DNA of 33,877 nucleotides, taken from positions 1-33,877 of the forward strand of contig CAYWTY010000009.1 in assembly GCA_964461335.1 (NCBI GenBank), given 5' to 3'. Position 1 is the first letter of the stretch, and each line of letters opens with the position of its first letter. A model generated the notes under the pieces. The model made no database searches, was not told the DNA's origin, and was given only the letters and a program-made list of their open reading frames with translations. Both the position numbers and the translations under genes were made by a program. The DNA is from JAKJBL01 sp964461335. Lineage in GTDB: Bacteria; Bacillota; Clostridia; Christensenellales; CAG-138. Below are positions 1-8,371 of this stretch, piece by piece.

Positions 1-55
1 ATGTGTTAGGCACGCCGCCAGCGTTCGTCCTGAGCCAGGATCAAACTCTTGAGTT
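1..55 (-). rRNA. rrs: 16S ribosomal RNA, 5' end only (partial)
   Basis: The complement of bases 29-50 is the universal 16S 5' region (AGAGTTTGATCCTGGCTCAG), followed toward base 1 by the conserved GACGAACGCTGGCGGCGTGCC segment. Only about the first 55 bases of the gene are inside the window; the rest lies beyond base 1. The exact mature 5' end is estimated. An imperfect inverted repeat (TTGAGT near 50-55 and ACTCAA near 61-67) borders the 5' end and may take part in processing. Confidence 0.97.
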
Positions 56-216
56 GAATTCACTCAACAGCTTCGCTGTCTCATTCTTTTTGTTCGGTTA
101 TACTTTGCTTTCTAACCGCTTTTGCTGGTTCCTCAAATTAATTGCGTTAATTCTTTCGCACTATATAGTTTTCAATGTGCCCGCTCCCTTGAGCTCCTCT
201 CAAAGACAGCTTGTTT
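56..216 (-). other. 16S rRNA leader (transcribed spacer)
   Basis: This is the stretch between the rRNA promoter and the 16S 5' end. On the minus strand it holds a boxA-like CTTTGAGAGG near 190-200, the sequence TTGAAAAC near 166-173 that is common ahead of Bacillota rRNA genes, and a small hairpin ACAGC-GAA-GCTGT at 69-81. These fit an antitermination and processing leader. An open frame on the plus strand here (3-269) is not a gene. Confidence 0.7.
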
Positions 217-245
217 ATTGTAGCAACTCCTTCTCTACATGTCAA
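217..245 (-). promoter_or_regulatory. rRNA operon promoter
   Basis: On the minus strand a perfect -35 TTGACA (complement of 240-245) is separated by 17 bases from a -10 TACAAT (complement of 217-222), with TGC just before the -10. This is a near-consensus housekeeping sigma promoter pointing into the 16S gene, as expected for a strongly expressed rRNA operon. AT-rich sequence continues upstream at 246-300 and could act as an UP element. Confidence 0.88.
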
Positions 246-325
246 CTGCTTTTTTTAGAATTATTGTAACAAGAATTTTGCGCTAAAATAGGGGAATCTA
301 AGCGAAAAATACAAGATTACTATGA

Positions 326-434
326 CACTCTTACCATAAACTACATATTATGCGCTGGTGCTTTGCAAGCATCCTATAATGGTAGGTATGCGCAGTCAGC
401 CAAAAACGTTTGTACTTCAAATAGTGTAAGAGTG
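326..434. repeat. Nested inverted repeats between the rrn and glg promoters
   Basis: CACTCTTAC at 326-334 is exactly complementary to GTAAGAGTG at 426-434. TACCAT at 332-337 is complementary to ATGGTA at 379-384. Between them is a hairpin TGCTT-TGC-AAGCA (about 359-371). The first two pairings share bases 332-334, so they exclude each other. The right arm lies inside the spacer of the predicted glg promoter. They may be regulator half-sites or alternative RNA folds of an upstream transcript; no known riboswitch motif is recognised. Confidence 0.3.
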
Positions 435-444
435 ATGCTATAAT
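416..444 (+). promoter_or_regulatory. Predicted promoter of the glycogen operon
   Basis: TTCAAA (416-421), 17 bases, then TATAAT (439-444), with TG at 436-437 forming an extended -10. The -35 matches consensus at four of six positions and the -10 is perfect. It would give a leader of roughly 85 bases before glgB. It is divergent from the rRNA promoter about 170 bases away. The leader up to 538 shows no other recognisable element. Confidence 0.6.
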
Positions 445-538
445 TAAAGGAAGGTAATTATTTTAGCGAGGTAAATCTTTTAGCTTAAGGATGGCTTGTA
501 CATAAAGGTTTAAGATATTTTTGCATGAGGGGGCTAAA

Positions 539-2416
539 ATGGCAGCAAAACCCGATGCTACTGCGCTTTACTATTTTAACACAGGCGAGAGTGCGTGCGC
601 GTACGAAATGCTTGGGGCACACGAGGCTGGAAACTGCTGGCGGTTTACAGTTTGGGCGCCGAATGCTCTTAATGTGCATGTTGCAGGCAGCTTTAACGGC
701 TTTAACCCAAATGCCTCACCTATGGAACAAATTGAAAACACCGGCGTTTGGGAAGCAACGCTCGAAGGCGTTTCAAGAGGCGATTTGTACAAATTTGCGA
801 TAACGGGTAAAGACGGCACAATATTGTGGCGTACTGACCCATATGCAACTGCAGCAGAAGGCAGGCCTGGCACAGCTTCAAAAGTCTACGGTATCCCAAG
901 GTATGATTGGGGCGATGCGGCTTACTACGAAAACAAGCGCTGTATAGATGCGTTTAAAGCGCCCATGAGTATTTACGAGGTGCATTTGGGCTCCTTTAAG
1001 CATGGTCAAAGCTATAGAGAGCTTGCGCATTCGTTAGTGGATTATGCCTGTGAGATGGGGTATACGCATTTAGAGCTTTTGCCTTTGTGCGAATACCCGC
1101 TCGATATGAGCTGGGGTTATCAAATTACAGGCTATTATGCTGCGACTTCGCGCTATGGAGCTCCTGAAGATTTAATGTATTTTGTAGACAGAGCGCACCA
1201 AAAGGGGCTTGGTGTATTTCTTGACTGGGTGCCTGCGCATTTCCCGCGGGATGAACATGGGCTTCGGCTTTTTGACGGCACCCCGCTTTATGAGCATGCA
1301 GATGCGCGAAGAGGCGAACAGCCGCAGTGGGGAACAATGCTCTTTGACTATGGGCGCACTCAAGTAGAGAGCTTCCTGCTTTCAAATGCCTTTTACTGGC
1401 TCAAGGAGTTTCATTTCGATGGTTTGCGCGTTGATGCAGTCAGTTGTATGCTCTACCTTGATTATGGCAGAGCAGATGATGCCTGGCTGCCCAATATGCA
1501 TGGGGGCCATGAAAACTTAGAGGCAGTATCATTTCTTCGAAAGCTAAACTCGAGGGTTAGTGAGGAATGGCCGGACGGAGAGCGCATTATTATGGCTGAG
1601 GAGAGCACCGCATTTCCGTATGTAACAAAACCTGCTGAGGAAGGCGGGCTCGGCTTCCATTATAAATGGAATATGGGCTGGATGAACGACACACTTTCCT
1701 ATATGGAAAAGGAGCCTATTTATCGCAAGTGGCACCAACACAACTTAACATTTTCACTCTGCTATGCGTTTAGTGAAAAATACATCCTCCCTTTTTCCCA
1801 CGATGAGGTAGTGCATGGCAAGCGTTCCCTGCTCGATAAAATGCCTGGGGACTATTGGCGTAAGTTTGCCCAGCTTCGGCTTCTGTTCGCATATCAATTT
1901 TCTCACCCTGGTAAAAAGCTCAACTTTATGGGCAATGAATTTGGTCAGTTTATAGAATGGAAATTCGACGCAGGGCTTGACTGGCTGCTGCTCGAATATC
2001 CCATGCACCAAAAAATTCACGAATTTTCAAAACAGCTCAACGCATTTTATAAAGCCACACCGCAGCTTTATCAAAGAGATGGCGGGTGGGACGGTTTTTC
2101 GTGGGTCAATGCAGATGATAGCCTTCATTCTGTGCTTTCCTTTATAAGGAAGGATGATTCTGAGGCAATGCTTCTTTGCGTTTTGAACTTTACGCCCGAA
2201 CCTAAGGATGGGTACACATTGAACCTGCCATTCTTTGCAAGTGCAAAAGAGGTGTTTTCAACTGATGAAGCGCGCTTTGGCGGCGCTGGGGAGTGGCATA
2301 ACACTCAGCCGCTTACAGGGTCTTGCATCTTATTAAAGCTTCCGCCGCTTGGCGCTGTTTTTCTTGCGCTTTATGACATTAAGGCGCTTGATGAACCTTT
2401 AGATATTCACTCTTAA
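539..2416 (+). CDS. glgB: 1,4-alpha-glucan branching enzyme
   Basis: The enzyme cuts alpha-1,4-glucan chains and rejoins them as alpha-1,6 branches during cytoplasmic glycogen synthesis. The N-terminal part carries a CBM48 domain (WAPNA...VAGSFNGF, about residues 35-60). A GH13 barrel follows, with the catalytic Asp at about residue 299 (GLRVDAV), Glu near 354-355 (MAEESTAFP) and the later Asp in SHDEVVHGK; a C-terminal beta domain closes it. At 625 residues it is a short but normal bacterial GlgB. The frame also opens at TTG 521, but GAGGGGG at 527-533 is well spaced only for ATG 539, so I chose that. It is the first gene of a glgBCDA operon, divergent from the rRNA operon. All family motifs are intact and the call is firm. 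Confidence 0.97.
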   Translation: MAAKPDATALYYFNTGESACAYEMLGAHEAGNCWRFTVWAPNALNVHVAGSFNGFNPNASPMEQIENTGVWEATLEGVSRGDLYKFAITGKDGTILWRTDPYATAAEGRPGTASKVYGIPRYDWGDAAYYENKRCIDAFKAPMSIYEVHLGSFKHGQSYRELAHSLVDYACEMGYTHLELLPLCEYPLDMSWGYQITGYYAATSRYGAPEDLMYFVDRAHQKGLGVFLDWVPAHFPRDEHGLRLFDGTPLYEHADARRGEQPQWGTMLFDYGRTQVESFLLSNAFYWLKEFHFDGLRVDAVSCMLYLDYGRADDAWLPNMHGGHENLEAVSFLRKLNSRVSEEWPDGERIIMAEESTAFPYVTKPAEEGGLGFHYKWNMGWMNDTLSYMEKEPIYRKWHQHNLTFSLCYAFSEKYILPFSHDEVVHGKRSLLDKMPGDYWRKFAQLRLLFAYQFSHPGKKLNFMGNEFGQFIEWKFDAGLDWLLLEYPMHQKIHEFSKQLNAFYKATPQLYQRDGGWDGFSWVNADDSLHSVLSFIRKDDSEAMLLCVLNFTPEPKDGYTLNLPFFASAKEVFSTDEARFGGAGEWHNTQPLTGSCILLKLPPLGAVFLALYDIKALDEPLDIHS

Positions 2417-2453
2417 GCACCATCTCTATATAAAAGGAAGGAGGCTTCCCGCG

Positions 2454-3701
2454 TTGAGAAAAAAACAGGTTGTAGCAATGCTCCTTGCAGGCGGGCAGGG
2501 CAGCAGGCTGGGCATTTTAACCTCCAATATGGCAAAACCCGCAGTGCCGTTTGGGGGGAAGTACCGCATCATCGACTTTCCGCTTTCAAATTGTGTTAAC
2601 TCAGATATTGATACTGTGGGCGTTCTTACCCAATATCAGCCGCTTGAGCTCAACGCCTACATCGGAAACGGCCAGCACTGGGACCTTGACAGAAACAATG
2701 GCGGAGTGTTTGTTCTGCCGCCGTATGTAAAAGGTAAAGGAGGCCAATGGTACTCTGGAACAGCAAACGCCATATATCAAAACCAAATGTTTGTAGACCA
2801 GTTCGAGCCCAAGTATGTGCTTATACTTTCAGGCGACCATATATATAAGATGGATTACGCAAGGATGCTCCGCCATCACATTAAAAATAACGCAGGGTGC
2901 ACAATAGCTGTGCTTAAGGTGCCGCTTGAGGATGCGCACCGCTTTGGCATAATGAATTGTGACGAGGAGCAGAGGATTATATCATTTGAAGAAAAGCCCA
3001 AGGTGCCAAAGAGCGACCTTGCGAGCATGGGCGTGTACATTTTTAACTGGCAGCTTCTTAAAAAATATATGCAGGCAGACGAAGAGGACCTTACTTCAGA
3101 AAACGACTTTGGTAAAAACATTATCCCTTCAATGCTGACTATTGGCGAGCGGCTTTTTGCATACCCGTTTTCAGGCTATTGGAAGGATGTAGGTACAATA
3201 CGCAGCCTTTGGTCAGCAAATATGGATTTGCTTGAGGACCCCCCGCTTTTGGATTTATACGACCCAACCTGGCATATTTACAGCCGCAACCCAGTTTTAC
3301 CGCCGCATTATATAGCAAGCGGAGCAAAAGTTGAGCGAAGCCTTGTTACAGAAGGCTGTGAGGTCTATGGCTCTGTGTTTCACAGCGTGCTTTTTGCAGG
3401 CGCCAAAGTAGAAGAAGGCGCGCAGGTTGTAGATAGCATAATAATGCCAGGCGCACGCATTCTTAAAGGTGCAAAGGTAAATAAAGCCATTATTGACGAG
3501 CGTGCAGTAATAGGGCGAAATGCAGTAGTAGGAGACGATTTACACGAAGGCGTAACAGTGGACAACTCTCTTACAGGCGACATTACATTAGTAGGCTATG
3601 ATATGTCCATACCGGAGTTTGCTTCTTTACCCAAAGGTATGGTAGCAACAAGGGAAACGCTTGGGTATCTCTACATGAAGGGGGGGGATGTGCGTGATTA
3701 A
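2454..3701 (+). CDS. glgC: Glucose-1-phosphate adenylyltransferase (ADP-glucose pyrophosphorylase), catalytic subunit
   Basis: It makes ADP-glucose from ATP and glucose-1-phosphate, the committed step of glycogen synthesis. The N-terminal nucleotidyltransferase domain has the LAGGQGSRL signature, KPAVPFGGKYRIIDFPLSN and the sugar-phosphate segment FEEKPKVPKS. The C-terminal third (from about residue 285) has the hexapeptide repeats of a left-handed beta helix (GAKVEEGAQVVDS, GARILKGAKVNK). Its 415 residues match the clostridial family. The start is TTG 2454, about nine bases after AGGAGG. It lies 37 bases after glgB and overlaps glgD, so co-translation is likely. Unlike GlgD next to it, all N-terminal catalytic motifs are present. 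Confidence 0.97.
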   Translation: MRKKQVVAMLLAGGQGSRLGILTSNMAKPAVPFGGKYRIIDFPLSNCVNSDIDTVGVLTQYQPLELNAYIGNGQHWDLDRNNGGVFVLPPYVKGKGGQWYSGTANAIYQNQMFVDQFEPKYVLILSGDHIYKMDYARMLRHHIKNNAGCTIAVLKVPLEDAHRFGIMNCDEEQRIISFEEKPKVPKSDLASMGVYIFNWQLLKKYMQADEEDLTSENDFGKNIIPSMLTIGERLFAYPFSGYWKDVGTIRSLWSANMDLLEDPPLLDLYDPTWHIYSRNPVLPPHYIASGAKVERSLVTEGCEVYGSVFHSVLFAGAKVEEGAQVVDSIIMPGARILKGAKVNKAIIDERAVIGRNAVVGDDLHEGVTVDNSLTGDITLVGYDMSIPEFASLPKGMVATRETLGYLYMKGGDVRD

Positions 3702-4818
3702 TAATGCCTTTGGTATAATTTACACAGGTGACAACAGCCTTCGCCTTAAAGACCTTACCTATTCGCGCTCAGTTGCAGCAGTTCCTTTTGGGGGCAGATA
3801 CCGCTGCATTGACTTTATGATGAGCTCCATGGTTAACTCCGGCTTAACAAATATCGGGGTTATAACACAGAAAAACTATCATTCCTTAATGGATCACTTA
3901 GGCTCAGGCAAAGAGTGGGATCTTCACAGAAAGAGGGACGGGCTCTTTATGCTGCCGCCCTTTGTCACAAGGGATAATGTCGGGCTTTACCGCGGTACAG
4001 TAGAGGCGCTAAAAAGTGTATCAGGCTATATAAGAAGAAGTGCGCAGCGCTATGCAATACTTGCAGGCAGCTATACAATTTTTAACACAACATTTTGTGA
4101 TATGCTTGAGCAGCATGTGCAAACAGGCGCTGATATAACAATTATGTATAATGAAGAGCAGGGTTTTGAGCCTGAAGACCAATACGAGGATTTGCGTCTA
4201 ATGCTTGATGAGCGCGGCCGCATTACAGATATGGAATATAACCCATACCGCCCTGGAAGCCCGTACAAAAGCTGCGATGTTATTTTAATGGAAAAGACTC
4301 TGCTTGAATACTTAGTCGAAGAAGCGAGTGCGCACGGCCAGTATCAGTTTTCGCAGGATGTGCTTATGCGTAATGTGGCTAAATTAAAAATATACGGATA
4401 TCATTATACCGGGTATGTTGCGCGCCTTAACTCGCCAAACTCATTCTTTGCCGCAAATATGGCGCTTCTTGATAAAACCGTTCGCGACGAACTGTTTTCG
4501 AGCGAGCACCCTGTTTATACAAAGGTCAAAGATGAAGTACCTGCGCGCTATGGGCCAAGCAGCGTTGCGAGCAACTCCATAGTTGCGGATGGGTGCATTA
4601 TTGACGGAGAAATCGAAAACTGCGTGCTTTTCCGCGGCGTATATGTAGCCCAGGGCGCGAAGCTGAAGAACTGTATTGTAATGCAGGGTGCGCAGATTCA
4701 GAAAAACTGCGACCTTTCCTATGTTGTGCTTGATAAATCCGTTATCGTAAAACGGGGGAGGAGCTTAAGCGGGTACAAGAGTTTCCCTGTGCTTCTTAAA
4801 AAGGGAAGCATTGTTTAG
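3694..4818 (+). CDS. glgD: GlgD, regulatory/non-catalytic subunit of ADP-glucose pyrophosphorylase
   Basis: This is a GlgC paralogue that in Bacillota pairs with GlgC and raises its activity. It keeps the family fold (AAVPFGGRYRCIDFMMSS; GSGKEWDLHR; C-terminal hexapeptide repeats with GAQIQKNCDLS) but where GlgC has GGQGSRL it reads TGDNSLRL, so the phosphate-binding loop is lost. The frame opens at ATG 3688, but the G-rich Shine-Dalgarno tract (AAGGGGGGG, 3679-3687) touches that codon; GTG 3694 has six bases of spacing and gives the start MINNAFGIIY, so I prefer it. The gene overlaps the end of glgC by eight bases, indicating translational coupling. About 374 residues, slightly shorter than GlgC, as usual. 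Confidence 0.93.
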   Translation: MINNAFGIIYTGDNSLRLKDLTYSRSVAAVPFGGRYRCIDFMMSSMVNSGLTNIGVITQKNYHSLMDHLGSGKEWDLHRKRDGLFMLPPFVTRDNVGLYRGTVEALKSVSGYIRRSAQRYAILAGSYTIFNTTFCDMLEQHVQTGADITIMYNEEQGFEPEDQYEDLRLMLDERGRITDMEYNPYRPGSPYKSCDVILMEKTLLEYLVEEASAHGQYQFSQDVLMRNVAKLKIYGYHYTGYVARLNSPNSFFAANMALLDKTVRDELFSSEHPVYTKVKDEVPARYGPSSVASNSIVADGCIIDGEIENCVLFRGVYVAQGAKLKNCIVMQGAQIQKNCDLSYVVLDKSVIVKRGRSLSGYKSFPVLLKKGSIV

Positions 4819-4840
4819 TATGTTAGGCAAGGAGGAATGC

Positions 4841-6406
4841 ATGAAGCTGCTTTTTGCTGTGTCAGAGGCAGTACCCTTTATAAAAACAGGCGGGCTTGCA
4901 GATGTTGCAGGCGCGCTGCCTGCTGCGCTTGCAAAGCTTGGGGTGGATAGCCGTGTAATACTCCCAAAATACCGCGATATAGCCCCTGAGTGGAAGGCGC
5001 GAATGAAGCATATTACTGACTTTAGCGTAGCCATGGGCTGGCGCAGGCAGTACTGCGGGTTGGAGAGCCTTAAACACAATGGTGTTGAATACTACTTTGT
5101 AGATAATGAATTTTATTTCGGCCGCGACGCAATTTACGGAGAAGGGCAGGAGGAGGGGGAGCGCTTTGGGTTCTTTTGCAGAGCAGTACTCGAAAGCCTG
5201 CCTCATATAGGCTTTTACCCTGATGTGCTCCACTGTAATGACTGGCAGACAGGCATGATTCCTACGCTCTTAAAGCTTCAGTATATGCACCTGCCCTCAT
5301 ATAGCAAAATTAAAACGCTTTTTACAATACACAACCTAAAGTTCCAGGGCGTTTTCGGCTATGAGCAGCTCGACGAATACTTGGGGCTTGGCGCACGCCA
5401 TTTTACACCGGAGTATCTCGAATTCTACGGCGGCATAAGTTTTATGAAGGGCGGGCTTGTGTTTTCGGATCATATAAGCACTGTAAGCCCGACATATGCG
5501 CTTGAAATACAATCCCCATATTATGGTGAGCGGCTTGACGGCCTGCTTCGCGAAAGGTCGGGTGTGCTTAAAGGCATATTAAACGGCATTGATAAAGAGA
5601 TATGGAACCCTTCAAAAGACTCCTTTATTGAGGCGAATTACAGCATAGAGGATTTTTCAGGTAAAGAAGTTTGCAAAGCAGCTCTTCAGCGTGAGTTTAA
5701 CCTTGTTGAGCGTGAGGATGTTGCAGTAGTTGCAATAGTCTCCCGGCTTTCTGAGCAAAAGGGGCTCGACCTGCTTGAGGCAGTGCTCTACGAGCTTCTC
5801 CAACTGCAGCTGCAGCTAATTGTTGTTGGCCAGGGTGACACGCATTACCATGAAATGCTTACTTGGGCGCAATGGCGCTTCCCAGGCAAGGTCGCTGTGC
5901 GTTTTGCCCACGAAGAGGCGCTCGCACACCGCGTATATGCAGGGGCTGATATTTTCCTTATGCCATCGCGCTTTGAGCCTTGCGGGCTCTCACAGCTTAT
6001 TGCCTTGCGCTATGCAACAATCCCGCTTGTGCGCGAAACAGGCGGCCTTAAGGATACAGTAGCGCCCTACAACAAATATACTGACGAAGGCATAGGGTTT
6101 TCCTTTGCAAACTATAATGCGCATGAAATGCTCTTTACGCTTGAGCGCGCAATGAGCTATTTCCCGGAGCGCAAGCTTTGGTCGCGAATGATGCGCCGCG
6201 CAATGGAAGCGGACTTTGGCTGGGAGCTCTCTGCTGAACAATATCTTGAGTTATACGGAAAAATGCATTCGTTCTCTGTTGATACAAAGCCTGAGCCTGC
6301 ATGTGTAAATAAACCCAGATTGCAGCCTGCTGAAAAGAAGGCCAAGCCCAAAAGCTCAAAAACAGGCGCAAAAAAGGTTTCAAAGGCAGGGGCAAATAAC
6401 AGCTGA
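4841..6406 (+). CDS. glgA: Glycogen synthase (ADP-glucose type, GT5)
   Basis: It transfers glucose from ADP-glucose to the non-reducing end of alpha-1,4-glucan. The N-terminal domain begins KLLFAVSEAVPF and has the ADP-binding KTGGLADVAGALP loop. The C-terminal GT-B domain has SRLSEQKGLDLL and FLMPSRFEPCGLSQL, including the Glu of the EPCG motif. The frame opens at 4811, but AAGGAGGA at 4829-4836 serves ATG 4841 and the GlgA family starts there. The enzyme core ends near residue 477; about 40 further residues rich in Lys, Pro and Ala (to KKVSKAGANNS) are not part of the usual fold. It starts 22 bases after glgD and is the last glg gene. No glycogen phosphorylase gene is in the window. Confidence 0.97.
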   Translation: MKLLFAVSEAVPFIKTGGLADVAGALPAALAKLGVDSRVILPKYRDIAPEWKARMKHITDFSVAMGWRRQYCGLESLKHNGVEYYFVDNEFYFGRDAIYGEGQEEGERFGFFCRAVLESLPHIGFYPDVLHCNDWQTGMIPTLLKLQYMHLPSYSKIKTLFTIHNLKFQGVFGYEQLDEYLGLGARHFTPEYLEFYGGISFMKGGLVFSDHISTVSPTYALEIQSPYYGERLDGLLRERSGVLKGILNGIDKEIWNPSKDSFIEANYSIEDFSGKEVCKAALQREFNLVEREDVAVVAIVSRLSEQKGLDLLEAVLYELLQLQLQLIVVGQGDTHYHEMLTWAQWRFPGKVAVRFAHEEALAHRVYAGADIFLMPSRFEPCGLSQLIALRYATIPLVRETGGLKDTVAPYNKYTDEGIGFSFANYNAHEMLFTLERAMSYFPERKLWSRMMRRAMEADFGWELSAEQYLELYGKMHSFSVDTKPEPACVNKPRLQPAEKKAKPKSSKTGAKKVSKAGANNS

Positions 6407-6519
6407 TGCTTATAAAGCGCATTAAATCCGCATTGCATAGCGACCCCCAATTTGCTATTATTGCATAGGCGTGCTAAGTTTAGTATTGGTTTAGCATAAT
6501 TAACTTGGGGAGCGCTCTA

Positions 6520-7875
6520 ATGGATGAAAGCCAAAATAGCGGGTCTTTGCCCGATCAAAATAAAGAACAGGCCTCAAATTCTTCGCCTCATGCAAATGCA
6601 AAAAAGCGAGGGCTAATGAAAAAGGCGCTCTTTGGGGGCGCGCTTATACTTGGTGCAGCTCTAATTATAGTTCTGGTTCTTTTCACATCTTTGTTTTCTC
6701 GTATTTCAAAACCAGGCACAACTGTTTTTGCACAGGATACAGAAACTGAAGGCTTAATAGATGAGGAGCCCTTAGAAACGCATGCGCAAACTAAGCCCTC
6801 TCCTTTGCCTTTTAATACCCCTGCGCCTATAACCCCTCCCTTTTTAACGCCTGAACCCGAACCCCTGCCGCTTAGCGAACTCTACCCTCAGAGCAGGCTA
6901 AGCGAGGCGCAGCTTGAAGCAATAAAAGCGCAAAATGCAAATAAAAGTGAGTTTGTAAATGTGCTCGTAGTCGGGGTTGACCGCAGGGGGACACGCGGAG
7001 AGGCGAATGCTGATGTAATAATTATTGCGAGCCTTGATAAAAAGCATGGCCGCCTTAAACTTGTTTCGATTTTGCGCGACCTCTATGTTCCAATAGAAGG
7101 ACATGAAAGCGGGCGCATTAACTCTGCTGCAGCAAAAGGCGGTATGCCGCTTCTTCTTAAAGCTGTTAATGATGCGCTACAAATGGATATAAAGAATTAT
7201 ATACTGCTTGATTTTTATATGTTCGAAAAAGTAATAGACGAGCTTGGCGGAGTTACGGTGCGCATGAGCGAAGAAGAAATAAGCGCTGCTAACGATAATA
7301 TCGCAGGCCTTAATAAACAGCGCAATGTTGAATACCTTTGGGATGGCTTCATATTCGCAGAACCTGGAAATGTGCGTTTAAACGGGAAGCAGGCGCTTGG
7401 CTATGTGCGCATACGCAAGACGGATAGTGATTTTACGCGTACAGGCCGCCAGTTTAAAATTCTAAACGCAATATATGCCAAGTTCCGCTCAAAACCCCTT
7501 GTTGAGCAATACGCGCTTCTTTATAATTTGATGCCGCTTATAGAAACAGACCTTACTGCAGCTCAAATAACAGAGTATGCCTATTCTGCGCTTACTCTTG
7601 ATACCCCGGGTTTAATGCACGAAACTGTGCCCTATGAAGAAAGCTATAAGTCAAAAAGAATGCATGGGAGCTCTGTGCTTGTTTTTGATATGCCTATGAG
7701 CGCTTGGCGTGTGCATAGTTTTATTTACCTTAATGAAGGCGAACCTGAGCAGGCAAAGCTTTTACAAGGCGGCAAGTCCCTGCCGCCGCGAACCCCAAGC
7801 CCAACACTTCCGCCGTACGAGCAGGGCTTTGAAGGCTATAATATACCTAATGTAGAGCTTGAGGTACAAGAGTAA
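6520..7875 (+). CDS. LytR-CpsA-Psr (LCP) family cell-wall glycopolymer ligase
   Basis: LCP proteins move anionic or capsular glycopolymers from lipid carriers onto peptidoglycan at the outer face of the membrane. A charged cytoplasmic N-terminus is followed by one membrane helix (about residues 36-60), a Pro/Thr/Glu-rich linker (about 95-120) and the LCP domain from about residue 146. The latter has VLVVGVDRRG, a DADVII-like segment (EANADVIIIAS), the SILRDLYVPI motif with R186 and D187, and RINSAAAKGG. The frame opens at TTG 6505, but GGGGAG at 6507-6512 fits ATG 6520 (seven-base spacer). The gap of 113 bases after glgA has an imperfect TGCTAA/TTAGCA repeat and only weak promoter candidates. 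A terminator hairpin begins at the stop codon. Which polymer it attaches cannot be told. Confidence 0.93.
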   Translation: MDESQNSGSLPDQNKEQASNSSPHANAKKRGLMKKALFGGALILGAALIIVLVLFTSLFSRISKPGTTVFAQDTETEGLIDEEPLETHAQTKPSPLPFNTPAPITPPFLTPEPEPLPLSELYPQSRLSEAQLEAIKAQNANKSEFVNVLVVGVDRRGTRGEANADVIIIASLDKKHGRLKLVSILRDLYVPIEGHESGRINSAAAKGGMPLLLKAVNDALQMDIKNYILLDFYMFEKVIDELGGVTVRMSEEEISAANDNIAGLNKQRNVEYLWDGFIFAEPGNVRLNGKQALGYVRIRKTDSDFTRTGRQFKILNAIYAKFRSKPLVEQYALLYNLMPLIETDLTAAQITEYAYSALTLDTPGLMHETVPYEESYKSKRMHGSSVLVFDMPMSAWRVHSFIYLNEGEPEQAKLLQGGKSLPPRTPSPTLPPYEQGFEGYNIPNVELEVQE

Positions 7876-7907
7876 AGCTAAAAAGCCCGGGCGGGCTCTT
7901 TAGCTTT
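7874..7907. terminator. Bidirectional intrinsic terminator between convergent genes
   Basis: A 15-base arm (7874-7888) pairs with 7893-7907 with one mismatch around a GGGC loop. The arms begin with AAA and end with TTT, giving A and U tracts on both sides. It overlaps the stop codon of the LCP gene and faces the convergent DUF1292 gene, so it can stop transcripts from both directions. Confidence 0.88.
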
Positions 7908-7938
7908 ATATAATGTCCGGTTTGGGTAGCTTTAAGGG

Positions 7939-8292
7939 CTAATCCTCACCTTCATCGTCTTCGTCTTCTTCGTCGCCTTCATCGTCTTCATCGTCTTCAA
8001 ACTCAAGCTCGCCGAGGCGTTCCTGGGCTATTTCAGAAAGCGTATCCATAAGCGCTTCATCTGCAGGGAGGAACTCTTCCATATCGCCATCAGTGACAAC
8101 CTTCATTATAAAGACGTCCTGCTCCGAGCATTCACATTCCTCTTCTTGCTCATCAGATATTTCGGGCAGATCAGATAAGTCCATGAGAATTGCGTATTCC
8201 TGACCTTCATATTCAAAATAATCAATCACATCCAACTCAAATTCATTGCCCTCATCATCTGCAAATACAACAATGTCGCGTTCTTCTTCCAT
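7939..8292 (-). CDS. DUF1292 family protein (YrzB-like), function unknown
   Basis: The N-terminal 90 residues match the DUF1292 pattern: VVFADDEGNEFELDVIDYFEY, then EYAILMDLSD and a central segment ending FLPADEALMDTLSEIAQERL. The last 20 or so residues are almost only Asp, Glu and Gly (EFEDDEDDEGDEEDEDDEG), a strongly acidic tail typical of longer members. The family is common in Bacillota and has no established function; elsewhere it is often near the Holliday-junction resolvase gene, which is not seen here. A GAGGTGG ribosome site (complement of about 8302-8308) precedes the ATG. It has its own strong promoter at 8322-8350. 117 residues, cytoplasmic. Confidence 0.9.
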   Translation of the reverse strand: MEEERDIVVFADDEGNEFELDVIDYFEYEGQEYAILMDLSDLPEISDEQEEECECSEQDVFIMKVVTDGDMEEFLPADEALMDTLSEIAQERLGELEFEDDEDDEGDEEDEDDEGED

Positions 8293-8321
8293 GGTTTACA
8301 CCACCTCTCGCTATTTGCCTA

Positions 8322-8350
8322 ATTGTACCGCATAGCACGCGCGTTTTCAA
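8322..8350 (-). promoter_or_regulatory. Promoter of the DUF1292 gene
   Basis: On the minus strand TTGAAA (complement of 8345-8350), 17 bases, TACAAT (complement of 8322-8327). Five of six positions in the -10 and four in the -35 match consensus. Transcription would start near 8315, about 23 bases before the ATG at 8292. Confidence 0.75.
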
Positions 8351-8371
8351 TGCCTTTATTGAAGCAGCCGC

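Noticed and set aside
3..269. Open frame of 88 codons on the plus strand
   Set aside because: It lies opposite the 16S 5' end and its leader and promoter, has no ribosome site, and shows no protein family.
375..380. Perfect TATAAT upstream of glgB
   Set aside because: There is no -35 at 16-18 bases and no TGn before it; the TATAAT at 439 has better context.
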